From Rhipidocladum racemiflorum (taxonomy: Eukaryota > Streptophyta > Magnoliopsida > Poales > Poaceae): DNA of 64,000 nucleotides. The number at the start of each line of letters is the position of its first letter. The stretch's first letter is position 1. The stretch lies in contig CM070578.1 of NCBI GenBank assembly GCA_036346355.1, positions 11,236,501 to 11,300,500 on the forward strand, in the 5' to 3' direction. This document shows positions 12,936 to 24,704 of this stretch, piece after piece. Made by a program: the position numbers and the translations under genes. Below the pieces are notes generated by a model that saw only the letters and a program-made list of their open reading frames with translations, was not told the DNA's origin and searched no databases.

Positions 12936-13131
12936 CCCTTAGAAGGTTGCTCACCTGCAGCATGGTAGTGAAAAGCAGAAGCCAGCAAAGCATGCCGAAG
13001 AGGCAAGGGTCAGTAGCCTTCCCCAGATGGTGCTTGCCATTCCGAGCTTCGACCATCGACCCAGTTGACTACTATTGTGGTGTTGCGTTGGATAGACAAA
13101 TAAATCCTCGCCAAAGGCCGTTTGTAACAAA

Positions 13132-13186
13132 GGTAGGTAGGTAGGTAGATAGATAGATAGATAAATAGATAGATAGATAGATAGAT
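13132..13186. repeat. Tetranucleotide microsatellite (TAGG)n/(TAGA)n
   Basis: A run of GTAG/GATA tetranucleotides about 55 bp long in the region after the ubinuclein stop codon, probably within its 3' UTR. It changes from TAGG to TAGA units part-way. Confidence 0.9.
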
Positions 13187-13642
13187 GTTAGATGATTCAT
13201 GTGCTCGCTGCCAATTGACTTCTGAGCAACCATTAACCCTTTGAGCCTTGACGTACGATCTTGATTGTGAAGGGTATTTATAGCCCATTTGTATTTTTTT
13301 CCCTTCGTTTAGCCAGTTTCATTTGTCACAACTGCTGCCCTGTAGGATTCCAATCTAATCCATTATGTTGTTATTAATACCCTGTTTCCCTGCATCTAAA
13401 GCCCCATTCGAACGATGGAATTGAACTGTTTCCATGGAATTCATTCAAATTTATAAATACGAGAAATTCATGCCTTGCGTTGTGCAGTTCTACGGTGGCA
13501 GCAGCGTCGCTCGTATCATGGCTGACATGTGGGGCCCACACGTCAAAAGTCACCCAACCCTCTCTTTCTCGGCTCCAACTGGCCCTCGGGAGCACCGGTC
13601 CCGCCCCTGCCGAAGCCAAGCAGAAGCGACGGGCCGACGGCC

Positions 13643-16600
13643 ATGGCGAGCGACGGGCCGCCCGAGTGCCCAGTGTGCCTCTCCCCCTTCGACGCCGCCT
13701 CCGCCGTGCCGCGTGTCCTCCCGTGCGGCCACTCCCTCTGCGGCTCGTGCATCTCCTCCCTCCCGCCCGCCTCCGCCCCGGCCGCTGCCTCTTCCCTCCG
13801 CTGCCCGCTCTGCTCCCAGTACATCCCCTTCTCCCGCGCCCTCGGCCCCTCCTCCCTCCCCAAAAACCTCGCCCTCCTCTCCCTCCTCCCCTCCCTCCCA
13901 AACCCCTCCCCAACTCGCACCACCGCCGGGGCCCCGCCTCCCCTCCCTCTCCCGCTCCATGCCGCCCACTCCTGCCTCCTGGCCCGCTTCCGCCACGCCG
14001 TTCTCCCCGAGTTCGCCTCGCCGCACCACTCCGCGCCTCCGCCTGGTCCCGCTCCCGCCGGCCTCGCTTTCGGGTCCCTCGCTTCTGACCTCGGCGCTCC
14101 CTGGTTCTGCCCGAGGGGCCACCCCGTCAGCCTCCTCCCGGTTGAAGTCCCCGCCGGCGCGGCGCCGAAGCTGGAGGCCGCGTTCTACCGGCCCATCCAC
14201 GCGGCGCGGGTCGTCGACGCGATCGACGCGCTGAGCGGCGCGGCGAGGGAGGAGATGATCGATTTGGTGGCCGCCTCGGCGCGACTGGCGCGGCGGGTGT
14301 GCAGGATTTACGGGGTCTGGATGGGTCCCGAGACGACGGCGCCGCTGTGGCTGGTCTCCGAACGGCACTCTCGCAGAGTTTCCCCCTTGTTGGAGGAGAG
14401 GAGCGACGGAGAGGAAATGGTGGCTCGGATCGGAGCTATTGGATTGGAGTTGTGTGAAGCGCTCGTGGGATTGCACGGCGAGGGGCTGGTGCTGGGGTGC
14501 CTGGGGCTGGACTGCTTCTGTCTCGATCGCTTTGGGCACTGCCTGCTCGACTTGAATCAGGTTCTGGTCTTGTGCCGTGGAGTCCGGGCAGGGAAATGCT
14601 CGTCCAAGCCTGGAGCATTCATTCCTCCCGAGGTGGAAGCAGTAATGCGTGACAAATTGCGGATGGAGGGTCGTGATTTCAATGGCTTGGTAGGGCGTAG
14701 TTCGGATGCTTGGTTGCTGGGTTGTGTACTGGTGGCGCTTATTACTGGAGATGAGCAGCTTGTGCCAGGATCGAATACTGATGGATCACATGATGATTGG
14801 AAGAAGGCAGTGCTTACAAGGCTTGACGCTTCATTGGTTGGTACGCAGCTGGAACCATTGGCTGCAATTACAGCGTCATGCTTGAGCTATGATCCTGAAG
14901 GCCGCCCAGAGGTTGTTGATGTTTGGAAATGTTTTAGAAGCTCAATGATGAGACCTGGTGGCGATTCTTTGGCTCCTGAGGATGATCTTGCAGCTCAGAA
15001 GAATTTTAGGTGTTTGCTCCTTGGGGAGTTGTCCTCAGTGTGCTCTGACTCTGGTGCTGTTGAGTCAAATGAGAAAATGCAGCCCTCTCAACGTTCTGAT
15101 GGCAAAAGTTCAACTCTGGATGATGGAAGCAATGGTGGTTGCATAAACAATGAGGAAGTTGGTACAGCGAGAATCGATGAGCCACAATGTGGAGTGTTCA
15201 AATTTTTAACTTTGCTTGCTCACCGTGACTGTGTCACAGGATTAGCCATTGGAGGTATAAACTCAACACTGCTAATGTATTATATTACATCATGCACTGT
15301 TTCAGTATTGGTGGTGTATCTAGTGCAAACCAGTAATTTGGCAGAATCATGCAATACATTTTGATCCGAACACCAAAGCAATATGAAAAACTCTGAAAAG
15401 AAAGGATGATGAAAAACACTGCTAATGTATTATATTACATCATGCACTGTTTCAGTATTGGTGGTGTATCTAGTGCAAACCAGTAATTTGGTAGAATCAT
15501 GCAATACATTTTGATCCGAACACCAAAGCAATATGAAAAACTCTGAAAAAAAGGATGATGTTGTGTATGTAGTGTTTTAGCACCCTTCAAATTTCACTTC
15601 AAACGCAAAATGTGTTAGAAGAAAAAAAAAAGCAGAGAGGAGAGTTTGGTGAATAGTAACTTTTGTTTTTGTCTTGTTCCTTTTCCTGTTAATTTGTCAT
15701 TTGTCAGGATTTTCTCATTTTCATCACTTTCGACATAGATTGAATTTGAACTTGAATTTCATACCAAGGTAGATTAAATTGAGGAGTACATCTACAGATA
15801 CTTTTTTTGGGGGATTTTCTCATGTTAATTTTATGCCCAAAATAAAATGGTTTACATGATTGCACGTATGTGGCGACCTGCGCAATTAACCCAGGGTAAC
15901 GATAGTAACCACTGCCATTACACTGAAATAATCACACGAATCTTGGCATACTAACTAATCAAAACATCAAGCGTACTCGATGTTTTATTAATTAGTACAC
16001 CGTGTTCACAGTGTTGCAACAGAACAATAATTAGAGACTGAATGTGATTTATTACAAACCAAGCCACGTAGAGCTACACGTCCAGTAATTTAATTATACA
16101 TCAGATCCAAGTACAACAAAAGGATATTACATAAATACTAATTACACCAAAAGACTGATGAAGCCGATGCATGGCTACTTATCCCTTCTATCCCTCCTGG
16201 TAGAACTCAGCCGCCTCGTCAAACCAATCAGACGCTTGAGCACCAGAGCCATTTTTCTAGAAAATGGAGATTTAGCAAGAGTGAGTACAAAAGTATTGAG
16301 CAAACATTATTAGCAAAATGCAATAGATGAATTTCTCTCAATTCAACCAAAGTCCATCTGATGATCACCTTCCCTCAAAATACAGTTTTACAAAAAGTAG
16401 ATTTGCTTTAAGGATTGTTTATTTTAATTTTGAAAACAACTATTAGCACCCGTATAAGAGACAAACTTAACTTCCTTAGCCTCCAATTCAGGAGACAGGT
16501 ATAAATTCATGATTTTTAACATCGCGCAGGTTCTTACCACTTTACCCATAGTGACCCTATCCTGTGAGGCCTCAAAATGTTTATCACTAGTCCAATATTT

Positions 16601-19600
16601 GATCTCCAACCCTGGTAGCCAATGAGTAGTGGTGTCCTCGACTGTTCCCCACTACCCTCAGCGTACCAGTTGTACCATGCTACCGCAACAGCATTGATAC
16701 TCCTCTATGCTTTAAATATAGCGCCTGATTAATTTTTTCTGACCGATTTCACACACTATGGTTGGTACTGTAATGCGGCTCATTACTCGAGTGTTAGTTA
16801 TTCTTCCTTATATCATAACGTATGTAGAGAACCCCGCGGGTTATTCCCATCTCATCAGCGCCCTTTACCAACCATAATAAACAACGCCAACTACTGCATT
16901 CACTAGATGAACCAATCCAATTATCAATCCATACTATCCATTCGCATCCGATTTAAGGTTTTTATTTGCAATATAAATTTTCTTATGCAGTGATGTAATT
17001 AATGAAAGCATTGGAAAACATTTAATAAAACATGATCAAGGAAAGCTTGCATGAATTCTGGTAAATATAATTGTCCTTGCCCGGATTTGAAAAGGGATCT
17101 TCTGTTGGATTCAGTTCAGTTCCTGAAATCATTAAATATTAAATCTATGGCAATTAATTTGAAGGTGATTTATGGCATACAACCATTTCCAACAGTTGAA
17201 ATCTTATTTAGAAGGAAGGTGTTAATTCTTATTTTTAGCTATTCAAGCATTTGCAAGTTTTATATAGCTATCTATTTAATTAGATGAGGCTATTTACTAT
17301 CGTTTTGATTTTCTTAAACCTTTAGCTAGAGGGTTAGCTAAACTAATCATGGTTCGTGACGATCAACCCAAAATTCTAATTTCCCCCTCTCTTCTCTTTT
17401 CTCTTCTTCTCCTTTTCTTTCCTTTTTCTCCTTTTCTTCTCTACCTCCTCATTTTCTTTCTCTCGGCCGAACTCTCAGTCTCACCGCTCTGTGTTTGGGC
17501 CGACCCCTTTGTGCCTCTCAGTTACTCCTCCTCCACCCCCCTACTCGGCTCACCGCCGGCCGCTCCTCGCCTACTTGGCTCGTCGGCGCCTCCCCTTCTA
17601 CTCGGCTGGTCGCCGGCCTCTCTCTAACTCTGACCTGCTGGTTTCCCCTTTTTCTTTGCTCGGTTCTAGGGTTTTGGGATGCTGGGTGTTGGGATGCTTT
17701 GTTAGTGATTTGGTGCTTTGCACTGAGGTTTTGATGTCTCGGTTGAACCTTAGGCGTAAGTTCTAAAGTGGGATACGTGCTGCGATTTGAGGTGATTGAG
17801 GTCGATGATGAACTTAGGGGTTGGAATCCTCGGTTTGGGAGGCGGGATGACGATACCGGCTATGCATGCATGCCTGGGAGTGCATGGTGATGGCCGGGAC
17901 GTTCTCGTGGGCCCCTAGGGTTGCTCCCCTACTGAGACCACGATGGTTTTCCCTCAATCTTCTTGCTAATCCACCCGATCTACCTGCTACTCTACCCAAT
18001 CTGTTCACTTTGCGTACTACACTGCTCTACTACTACTCTACATCTTACTTGTGTTCCTGATGATTTTGGTTTCGGTTCTGGCGGTGATGTTGGTGTTGGT
18101 GAGGCTGCTGAAATCGGCGGCGAAGAGGTGGCGGAGGTCTTGGTCGGGGCTTGGCTCCTCCTTGCTCCTGACTTCTTGGCCGTCTCCTCCTACCTCCTGG
18201 CTTCGGCTGGAGCTCTAGTTCTTGCTCTCCCTCTCGGTTTGGGAATGGGGAGGTGAAGCACTGGCTTGCTCTCTCTCTTGGTTTGGGAGTGTAGCAAAGG
18301 GAAGAAAGCTGGCTGCTGACTGGCCTTTTGCTGTGCTCGGTAACGGTGAAATGAGAAGAGTGAAGTGAATCCCTATCGTGCTCCTGGTATTATCCCTTTA
18401 TTGTGCTCCAATTACCATCCTACCCTCACCCTTTTACTGGCTACACAGGGGCACATTGGTTATTCTATAAATCTATGCATAACACTGGGTTCTCTAACTT
18501 AATTGCCGAGCATGCTCCTCATTAGTCACTTAATGACTCTATTTACTTAATCGAATTTCAGGGTTCTCACTTCTCACAACGTAACTATTTGTTCGCACTT
18601 TGCACTGTATATCTCACCTCGTTGTTTGGCTTCTTTACTTTCTAGAGTTTCACAATGTTTTTACCTGTTGTGTTGTGTTATTTGATTTCTGTCCATGCGG
18701 CCATGGCACACCTTACCATTCTACTGGATTCTTTCTTATGCCCTTAACAATAAAAATGGCTGACTAACTTCCTGTTGATAAATTTTTATTGTATTTCAGG
18801 GGGCTTTTTGTTTAGCTCTTCTTACGATAAAACGATCAATGTATGGTCACTGCAGGTATGAAACTGTTAGTGTACCCTCTTCTCTTGATAATCTGTCAAT
18901 TGTGTGAGTATCATTCTTGAAGTAAACGACATACTTTTCTCTAAATGAGAAATAACGGTATTATACGACAAACACATCTGATATTATAGAATATCCTCTA
19001 TAATCTCCAATCTTTAGTTTTTGATGTGGCTCATTTATTATGACTTGTTTTGGTTCTTGACTTCTTTCTTTTATATAGGACTTCTCTCATGTACAGACTT
19101 TGAAGGGTCATGAACACAAAGTCACAGCAATAGTTGTTGTAGACAATGATAATCAGTCCCTTTGTATAAGTGGAGACAGCGGTAGCGGAATTTTTGTCTG
19201 GCGTGTTGATGCCTCTCTCAAGCAAGAACCTTTGAATAAATGGTATGAACATAATGATTGGCTCTATCGGGGTGTTCACTGTTTGGCTGTTTCTGGAACC
19301 AGTCTTTACACTGGCAGTAGAGACAAATCTATTAAGGCTTGGTCTCTGGAGGTAAAGATGTTGAGCTGACTTGTTTTAATAAGTGCCATATGGGGATCGA
19401 AACAGAGTGGGTGGGTGGGCTGTATTGAAAAATGTTTATGTTGGAACTAAGGCTTGTACTGGATTTTAATTCTAAAATGTTTGCCACTTCTTTTAATGGA
19501 TTATCAAGTCTTTATCTGAATAACAAGTCTGTATTTTGGCATCCATATAGTTGTTATTGGATTGATGATCCATCAATCCATTTAGCATAATTTAAGCATG

Positions 19601-20815
19601 TTGTATGAAGTTAATTCACTATCCCCCCTTTGGCAGGATTATTCACTTCGCTGCACTATGAGAGGTCACAGATCAACTGTGTCTTGCCTTGCAGTTGCCA
19701 ACGGTATTCTTTACAGTGGAAGTTGGGATGGTACTATTCGAACATGGTGGCTCACTGATCACAGCCCATTGTCTGTACTGGAAGATGATAAAGCAGGAAG
19801 CATAGCCCCAGTGCTGTCAATTTCAACACAAGTTAATTTTGTTGTTTCATCGTATGAAAATGGCTGTTTGAAGGTTTCCCTATATCTCAATCATGAATCA
19901 CCATATAGACGTGTGCTTCGTTGCAGTGGTTTTCAACGTAGTCTAAATCATGTCACTTTTGTTTCTAAATCAGATCTGGAAGGACGATGTCCTTGTTAAA
20001 TCAGAGAAACTTCAAAATGGTGCTATTTATGCAGTTAAATTGAATGGCAAATGGCTCTATACTGGTGGATGGGATAAAGTCATAAATATTCAGGTCTGTT
20101 TACTTGCTATGTTGATATGAACTCTTCCAGGAAAAAGGTTTCTAAGATTTTCAGAAATGTCCTTAATGCTGCTCTATCGCTAACACATATTTGGTCCCTT
20201 GCATTTTCTTTTGGTTGACTCTTCTATAGGAGTTATCGGAAGATGAGTCAGAGGTGGAAATCAGAGATGTTGCTTCCATTGCTTGTGATTCAATTATAAC
20301 TTCAATATTGTGCTGGGATGAAAGGCTGATAGTTGGACTTTCTAACAAGGAGATTAAGGTATAAATCATTCATCTTCTCTTATATATTCATCCAGAATTT
20401 CCATTCCATGCTGTTCTAAGCTCTAGCTTCTTGTTCTACCTTAACTTTTATTTGGTTGCGTCACTTTTATTTATTGCATTACTCTCTATGGAATCACCAA
20501 TTCACCACAACTATTACTTGCACCACGCTAGCTTGTAACTTGCCGTCTAGGGAAACAATAACTTTTGTATTTCTCACAACCAGAACCCCAGAGTTTTGTT
20601 TCTAGGAATGAATACTCAGTGATGATCTAAACATATTTCCGCTCAAAAGTTATCTTTCTATTTGGTGGTAATCTTGTGCCTGTTTGATGATGTATTTAAA
20701 TCTGTTTCTGACTTCATGTTACAAGAATGAAATGAACATTCTGCTACACTTCAAACCACTAAAAGTTAATGCTTTTATATGTGGCCAGGTTTACTACAAG
20801 GAGTCTCAACTCTAA
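13643..20815 (+). CDS. RING / pseudokinase-like / WD40 protein (probable E3 ligase)
   Basis: Seven exons join in frame to 817 aa: 13643-15254, 18800-18855, 19079-19351, 19637-19873, 19974-20093, 20230-20358, 20789-20815. A C3HC4 RING lies at residues 9-57 (C9, C12, C28, H30, C33, C36, C54, C57; CPVC...LPCGHSLCGSC...CPLC), which suggests E3 ubiquitin ligase activity. Residues ~230-430 resemble a protein-kinase C-lobe (PPEVEAVM, RSSDAWLLGCVLVALITG), but the catalytic loop reads LGCLGLDCF and the DFG position reads DLN, so a pseudokinase is likely. From ~515 to the end are six or seven WD40 blades (SSYDKTINVWSL, GSRDKSIKAWSL, SGSWDGTIRTWWL, YTGGWDKVINIQ), probably the substrate-binding propeller. 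The start ATG at 13643 has good context (gccATGGcg) and directly precedes the RING; the frame stays open upstream to 13529. It begins 707 bp after the ubinuclein stop. Intron 1 is 3.5 kb and full of repeats. Substrate unknown. Confidence 0.9.
15265..15560. repeat. Tandem duplication, 150-bp unit, in intron 1
   Basis: Two adjacent near-identical copies with a 150-bp period: 15265-15414 and 15415-15560. Both begin AACACTGCTAATGTATTATA and end with 'aaaggatgatg'. I saw only a few differences. The first copy starts about 10 bp after the 5' splice site of RING/WD40 intron 1. Confidence 0.92.
15561..18799. other. Rest of intron 1: unclassified repeat sequence
   Basis: No protein-coding similarity could be recognised. 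It contains an AT-rich stretch to about 17340, a pyrimidine-rich tract (about 17380-17465) and a GC-rich stretch at 17470-18250 whose short open frames look random. The layout resembles a non-autonomous LTR retroelement, but no LTR pair, primer site or target duplication could be demonstrated. The 3' splice site at 18799 (TATTTCAG) is intact. Confidence 0.4.
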
Positions 20816-22849
20816 ATCAGGATTCATTAATCATTTATTACCCCATCGCCCTGTATGTACTGTGAATAGCTCACTGTACAATCAATGTTATAAAGAAAAC
20901 TGATGGAAACAGAACATACCATCCTTGTGACGAACTATGGTACATAGTAAAAGTTTGAAAGAAACTGCAAGTTAGGGTTGTAACTTGAGCCAGGTATCCT
21001 TGAAAATATCAACAAACTCGAAACTTGGATCCAAAAACTTGTGCCCTCTGGAGTACAATAGGCATGGTATTCTGTTCTTCCATCCCATATTAGTCCCATT
21101 GAACAGTGCTGCTTCCTGAGAAACTACTAGCTGGAAAAATGCACTGGAAGGTATTAGTGAATAGTGAATTAGCGACCTCTGCAGTAAATTAGTTGTAGCT
21201 CTGTTATTATTATCCAATCTAATGGTTGTTCTGACAGTTCATTTTGGTAAAATAGTAACGCACAGAAAACAACACAAAAAGGTGGTATGAGACCCTCTAG
21301 CATTGCATTGCAACGACTGAGGTGAACAACCGTGGCATCCCTTAGGCTCTGGCCATTATATTGCCTAACATGATAGATTAGCTGCTACGCAACCAAAATC
21401 ACTAGTGATTTCGCTGCAGTAGCTGGTTCATCTTAGCCACCGTTTTTCTGTCGGATGGCTGAAAGAGAGAATGCCATGGTGCCATTGCAATGTGGTGGTA
21501 GAGGATACGGATCCGGTTACATCATTACTCCCAAGGAATTAGTACCGATTCATCGTTTCTGTAAGCTCTCTGTAAACATCTGACGTAGCTTTACAAGATT
21601 TGTGTGCTTGGACAAATCAGGGAATTTGGGGGCCACGGGCCGCCTCCCTTTCGTATATAGTTTGGCTACCTACTTTCTGAACTGCCTTACATTGCAATGA
21701 TGCCCAGCAAGAGAGCAGAAGCATAACATGGTGGGGTGGGGGGGGGGGGGGGTAAGTCCCACCCTGACCCAAAATCGCCGTGGTTTTTTTTTTTTTGGTT
21801 GGTTTTCGGTAATGCAGCATCCTAGTAATCTTGGATTCGCTGACGCGACATACAAATCAGCCCAACGTAATTAAGTTAGCAAAGTATCTCACTTATTTTT
21901 TTTACCCAAAATGTCGTAAACCATATGATTACATTTCATTAAGACGCATGTATGGTTGACTAGGAGATTATTTAGCGCTGATGTGGCTACAATGGTTGTG
22001 TAAACGACAAAAACTAGGAAACGCGGGCACCAACGTGGTGAAACGACCTATGGAACCAGCGTAGAGTCGAAAAGTAAATGGTTCGGAGAGTTTGAAGGTG
22101 ATAAATACCCCACTTTTGTGCGTAACTTGGCAATAATTAAAGACGGTCTTATTTGTAAATTAGGTCAACCGGAACTAGATCTCGTGGCCGGCCATACCTC
22201 CCCACACGTTTGCAATTCATTCGACGATGATACTTCGAACCAATCTCTATAACATTCATGTTACAGTGTCGGGAATGTTACTTACAGCTCTAGTGTGCTG
22301 AATAACGTAAAAAAAAAAACCCTGCGCATTGATTGATTCCTAAACAGACGGCGACAAAAGCATATTATCTGTGCTACAGAGCCGGGATCCGAATGCCAGC
22401 CACGAGTCAGCAGGCCATTATTGATCCCCGTTGTCTCGTTGCCGGGTTCCAGTACACAAGAATTCCTAAACGCTGTGCATACGAGGACGCAGTACAATAG
22501 CGATGGGATTCTCCTCTGCAACAACGTAGGACCTAGGACGGCAGCACAGTATCCTTGACAGTTAACCCGATCCCAACCTTCTTCGATGGCTCCGAACCCC
22601 ATCGCAGGCAGTGGCAGCGTATGTGCGAGCGCTGGAGCCTATGAATGCTTGAGCGGTCGACATGTGTGCGTCCACCGCCCGAAAGCACTGTGGCAGTTGT
22701 GTGAAAGAGGATCGTTCCCGTATCAATCGTTAGGGTATCAATACAATCACACGAACAGGAGGAGAAGCGCATCAAAGAGCACACATCTAGAGAATAGTGC
22801 ACGTGAAGTCTAATTAGTCACGTGAGTGCGGCAGGTGGGCCGTACGAGT
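20816..22849. other. Intergenic, no gene seen; G15 and poly-T runs
   Basis: The 3' flank of the RING/WD40 gene. Only short open frames without recognisable similarity are present. A homopolymer of 15 G (21738-21752) lies about 30 bp before a T run at about 21784-21796, and A runs occur near 22310. Nothing else could be assigned. Confidence 0.6.
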
Positions 22850-23890
22850 GCAGTTGTAATCGTTTGGGGTAGCTTGCATGTAATGGGCCATGTGGGGCCA
22901 TGTGGACATGCATGCGAATTCCTCCAGGGTTTACCTCTTATAAATAGGAAGGGTTGTCTCCTGTTTATGGATATGCTTGGGATTTAGGGTTTGTACTCTT
23001 TTGTTCGGAGTATTGTAATGAGACTAAATAAAAAAAAAATTACATTTTTTGCAAGTGCGCACGGGAGAATAACGGTGTCTGGAATTCACGCTCTGCTACA
23101 GTAACTAGTGCTACAGTACCCACCCCATGCACACAGTAGATCGGCCGCTGCAATGGCCCGATACAGTGTTTTGCGACCTGCTACAGTGGCATAATGAACA
23201 GTACCCCAACTGCTACAGTAATTCTTGTTCTTTCTCTCTCCTCATTTGCACGCCTTTTCGATTCTAGATTGATTCGTTATTTCACCATGGTAATTTTGAT
23301 TTGATCTATTCCAAACCTTCCTTGGGCATCAAGTTAGTGATCTAAAAAGTTTGATTGATTAATTTCTTGTAGATTTTGTTTAATCACGAAATTAGGGTTT
23401 AATAAATTCTCGTCATTATTGATATAGTCAACTTGCAAAACTTATAACTTTTGATCCGTAGAACCGATTGAGTTGATTCTTGTTGAGTTAGTTTCTAAAT
23501 TGAATTTAGTTTCTACAGTTTAAATTTCACATCAAACCGACGGTTGGATTTTCGGGAATTAAGGTTAGATCTATTCTCGGTATAATCTATCACAGCAAGA
23601 TTGCGAAGCTCATAATTTGTGATCTTTAAGTCCGATCGAGTTGATTCTTTTTTTGTTAGATGCGTATTGGAATCTTATTTCTTTTGTTAAAATTTCAGGT
23701 CAATTCGACGGCTGGATCTTTGGTAATTAGTGATTTATCGAATGTATGTCAATCTATTTTTGTTGAATACAAAGCAATTATTTGATTCCGAATTGAGATG
23801 AATTTTTAGTAGATCAAAATTTTGATTTTAGCTTCCGCGCAATCATTCATCCCCCCTCTGATTGCTATACTAGTATATATCGATCCTACA
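22850..23890 (+). mobile_element. Probable copia LTR / 5' region (solo or fragment)
   Basis: It has promoter-like features of a plant LTR: TATAAATAG at about 22938, then a T-rich run-out, TAATGAGACTAAATAAA, and repeated 'ctacagta' motifs at 23095-23220. The right part ends with 'attcatcccccctctgattg', typical of copia LTR 3' ends just before the terminal CA. Two diverged ~190-bp repeats lie at about 23435-23580 and 23590-23730 (shared: 'gagttgattctt', 'cgacgg.tggat'). No clear start or target duplication was found, so the boundaries are approximate. Confidence 0.45.
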
Positions 23891-23929
23891 GTTAATTACA
23901 CGTCTCAGCCAAACACATTCCCGTGAGGC

Positions 23930-24390
23930 TTCATATAAAGATATAATCTCTGAGTGGTTGGTAGAAGTGGCTACCAAAGTCTGCTTAAAAGACCGTCAAG
24001 AAATAATTGTACCACCACAGAGAAATACAAAACTAGTCTGAGATTTGGCACTGTAGCGATCAGACAGATAGCCAGCATCCGTATATCCCACCATAGTTAA
24101 GTCTTGGTTCTTTCGGTAAAATAAACCAATATCTTGAGAACCTTGGAGGTATTTGAGTAAAGTCCTAACACCAGTCCAATGTCTTCTGGTTGGAGCCGCA
24201 CTGTGTTTTGCTAGCAAATTTACTGTGAATGCAATATTAGGCCTTGTGCAATTCGCAAGATACATAAGTGCACCAAGAGCACTCAAATATGGAACTTCAG
24301 GTCCTAAGACTTCCTCATAGGCCCTAATTATGCTCAGTAGAAAGTATGTATGATTTCGCATGTTAAATCCATGAGCGCTCAATTATGGTA
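23930..24390 (-). pseudogene. Ty1/copia RNase H fragment
   Basis: The minus-strand frame 24382-23996 encodes the C-terminal part of a copia polyprotein: YLSALGALMYLANCTRPNIA, then AVNLLAKHS-type text, HWTGVRTLLKYLQGSQDIGL and VGYTDAGYLSDRYSAKSQT. YTDAGYLSD is the RNase H signature (D in TDA). No reverse transcriptase precedes it and no LTR follows. It is a piece of a dead element inverted relative to the gag fragment next to it. Confidence 0.85.
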
Positions 24391-24400
24391 GATCGTAGAT

Positions 24401-24700
24401 GTGGGCTTTTCTTCTCCACTCAATGATGTTGCTTCAACAAAAGGAGAGGAGAAATGCTTACATCTCGACGCTCAAGCTTCTAATACCATTTTTAGTTTTA
24501 TGAGCGTAGAAATATTCATTCTCATTTGCAACCTCTCAAGCGCCCATGAAATGTGGATTAATATTCAAGACTTATATGAATCATCTACAACAATTGAGGA
24601 TTGCATTAAGGATGAGACACTGGTAGAAGAACTCTCAACTTCTACTTCAAGTGATGATGATGATGAAACCTCAACCTCCACCTCAAGCGATGACGGATCA
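24401..24700 (+). pseudogene. Copia gag (UBN2-type) fragment
   Basis: The plus-strand frame reads CLHLDAQASNTIFSFMSVEI, then LSSAHEMWINIQDLYESSTT, the N-terminal gag pattern of copia elements (A-W-x-x-L-x-x-x-Y-E). It is followed by a Ser/Thr/Asp-rich stretch (STSTSSDDDDETSTSTSSDD). At about 24700 the sequence changes to the minus-strand CACTA transposase, so this is one side of a transposon-transposon junction. Confidence 0.6.
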
Positions 24701-24704
24701 TCAC

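Noticed and set aside
13374..14539. Long minus-strand and alternate-frame open frames over RING/WD40 exon 1
   Set aside because: They are Arg/Gly/Pro-rich shadows of a GC-rich coding exon. The plus frame has the RING and pseudokinase motifs and correct splicing.
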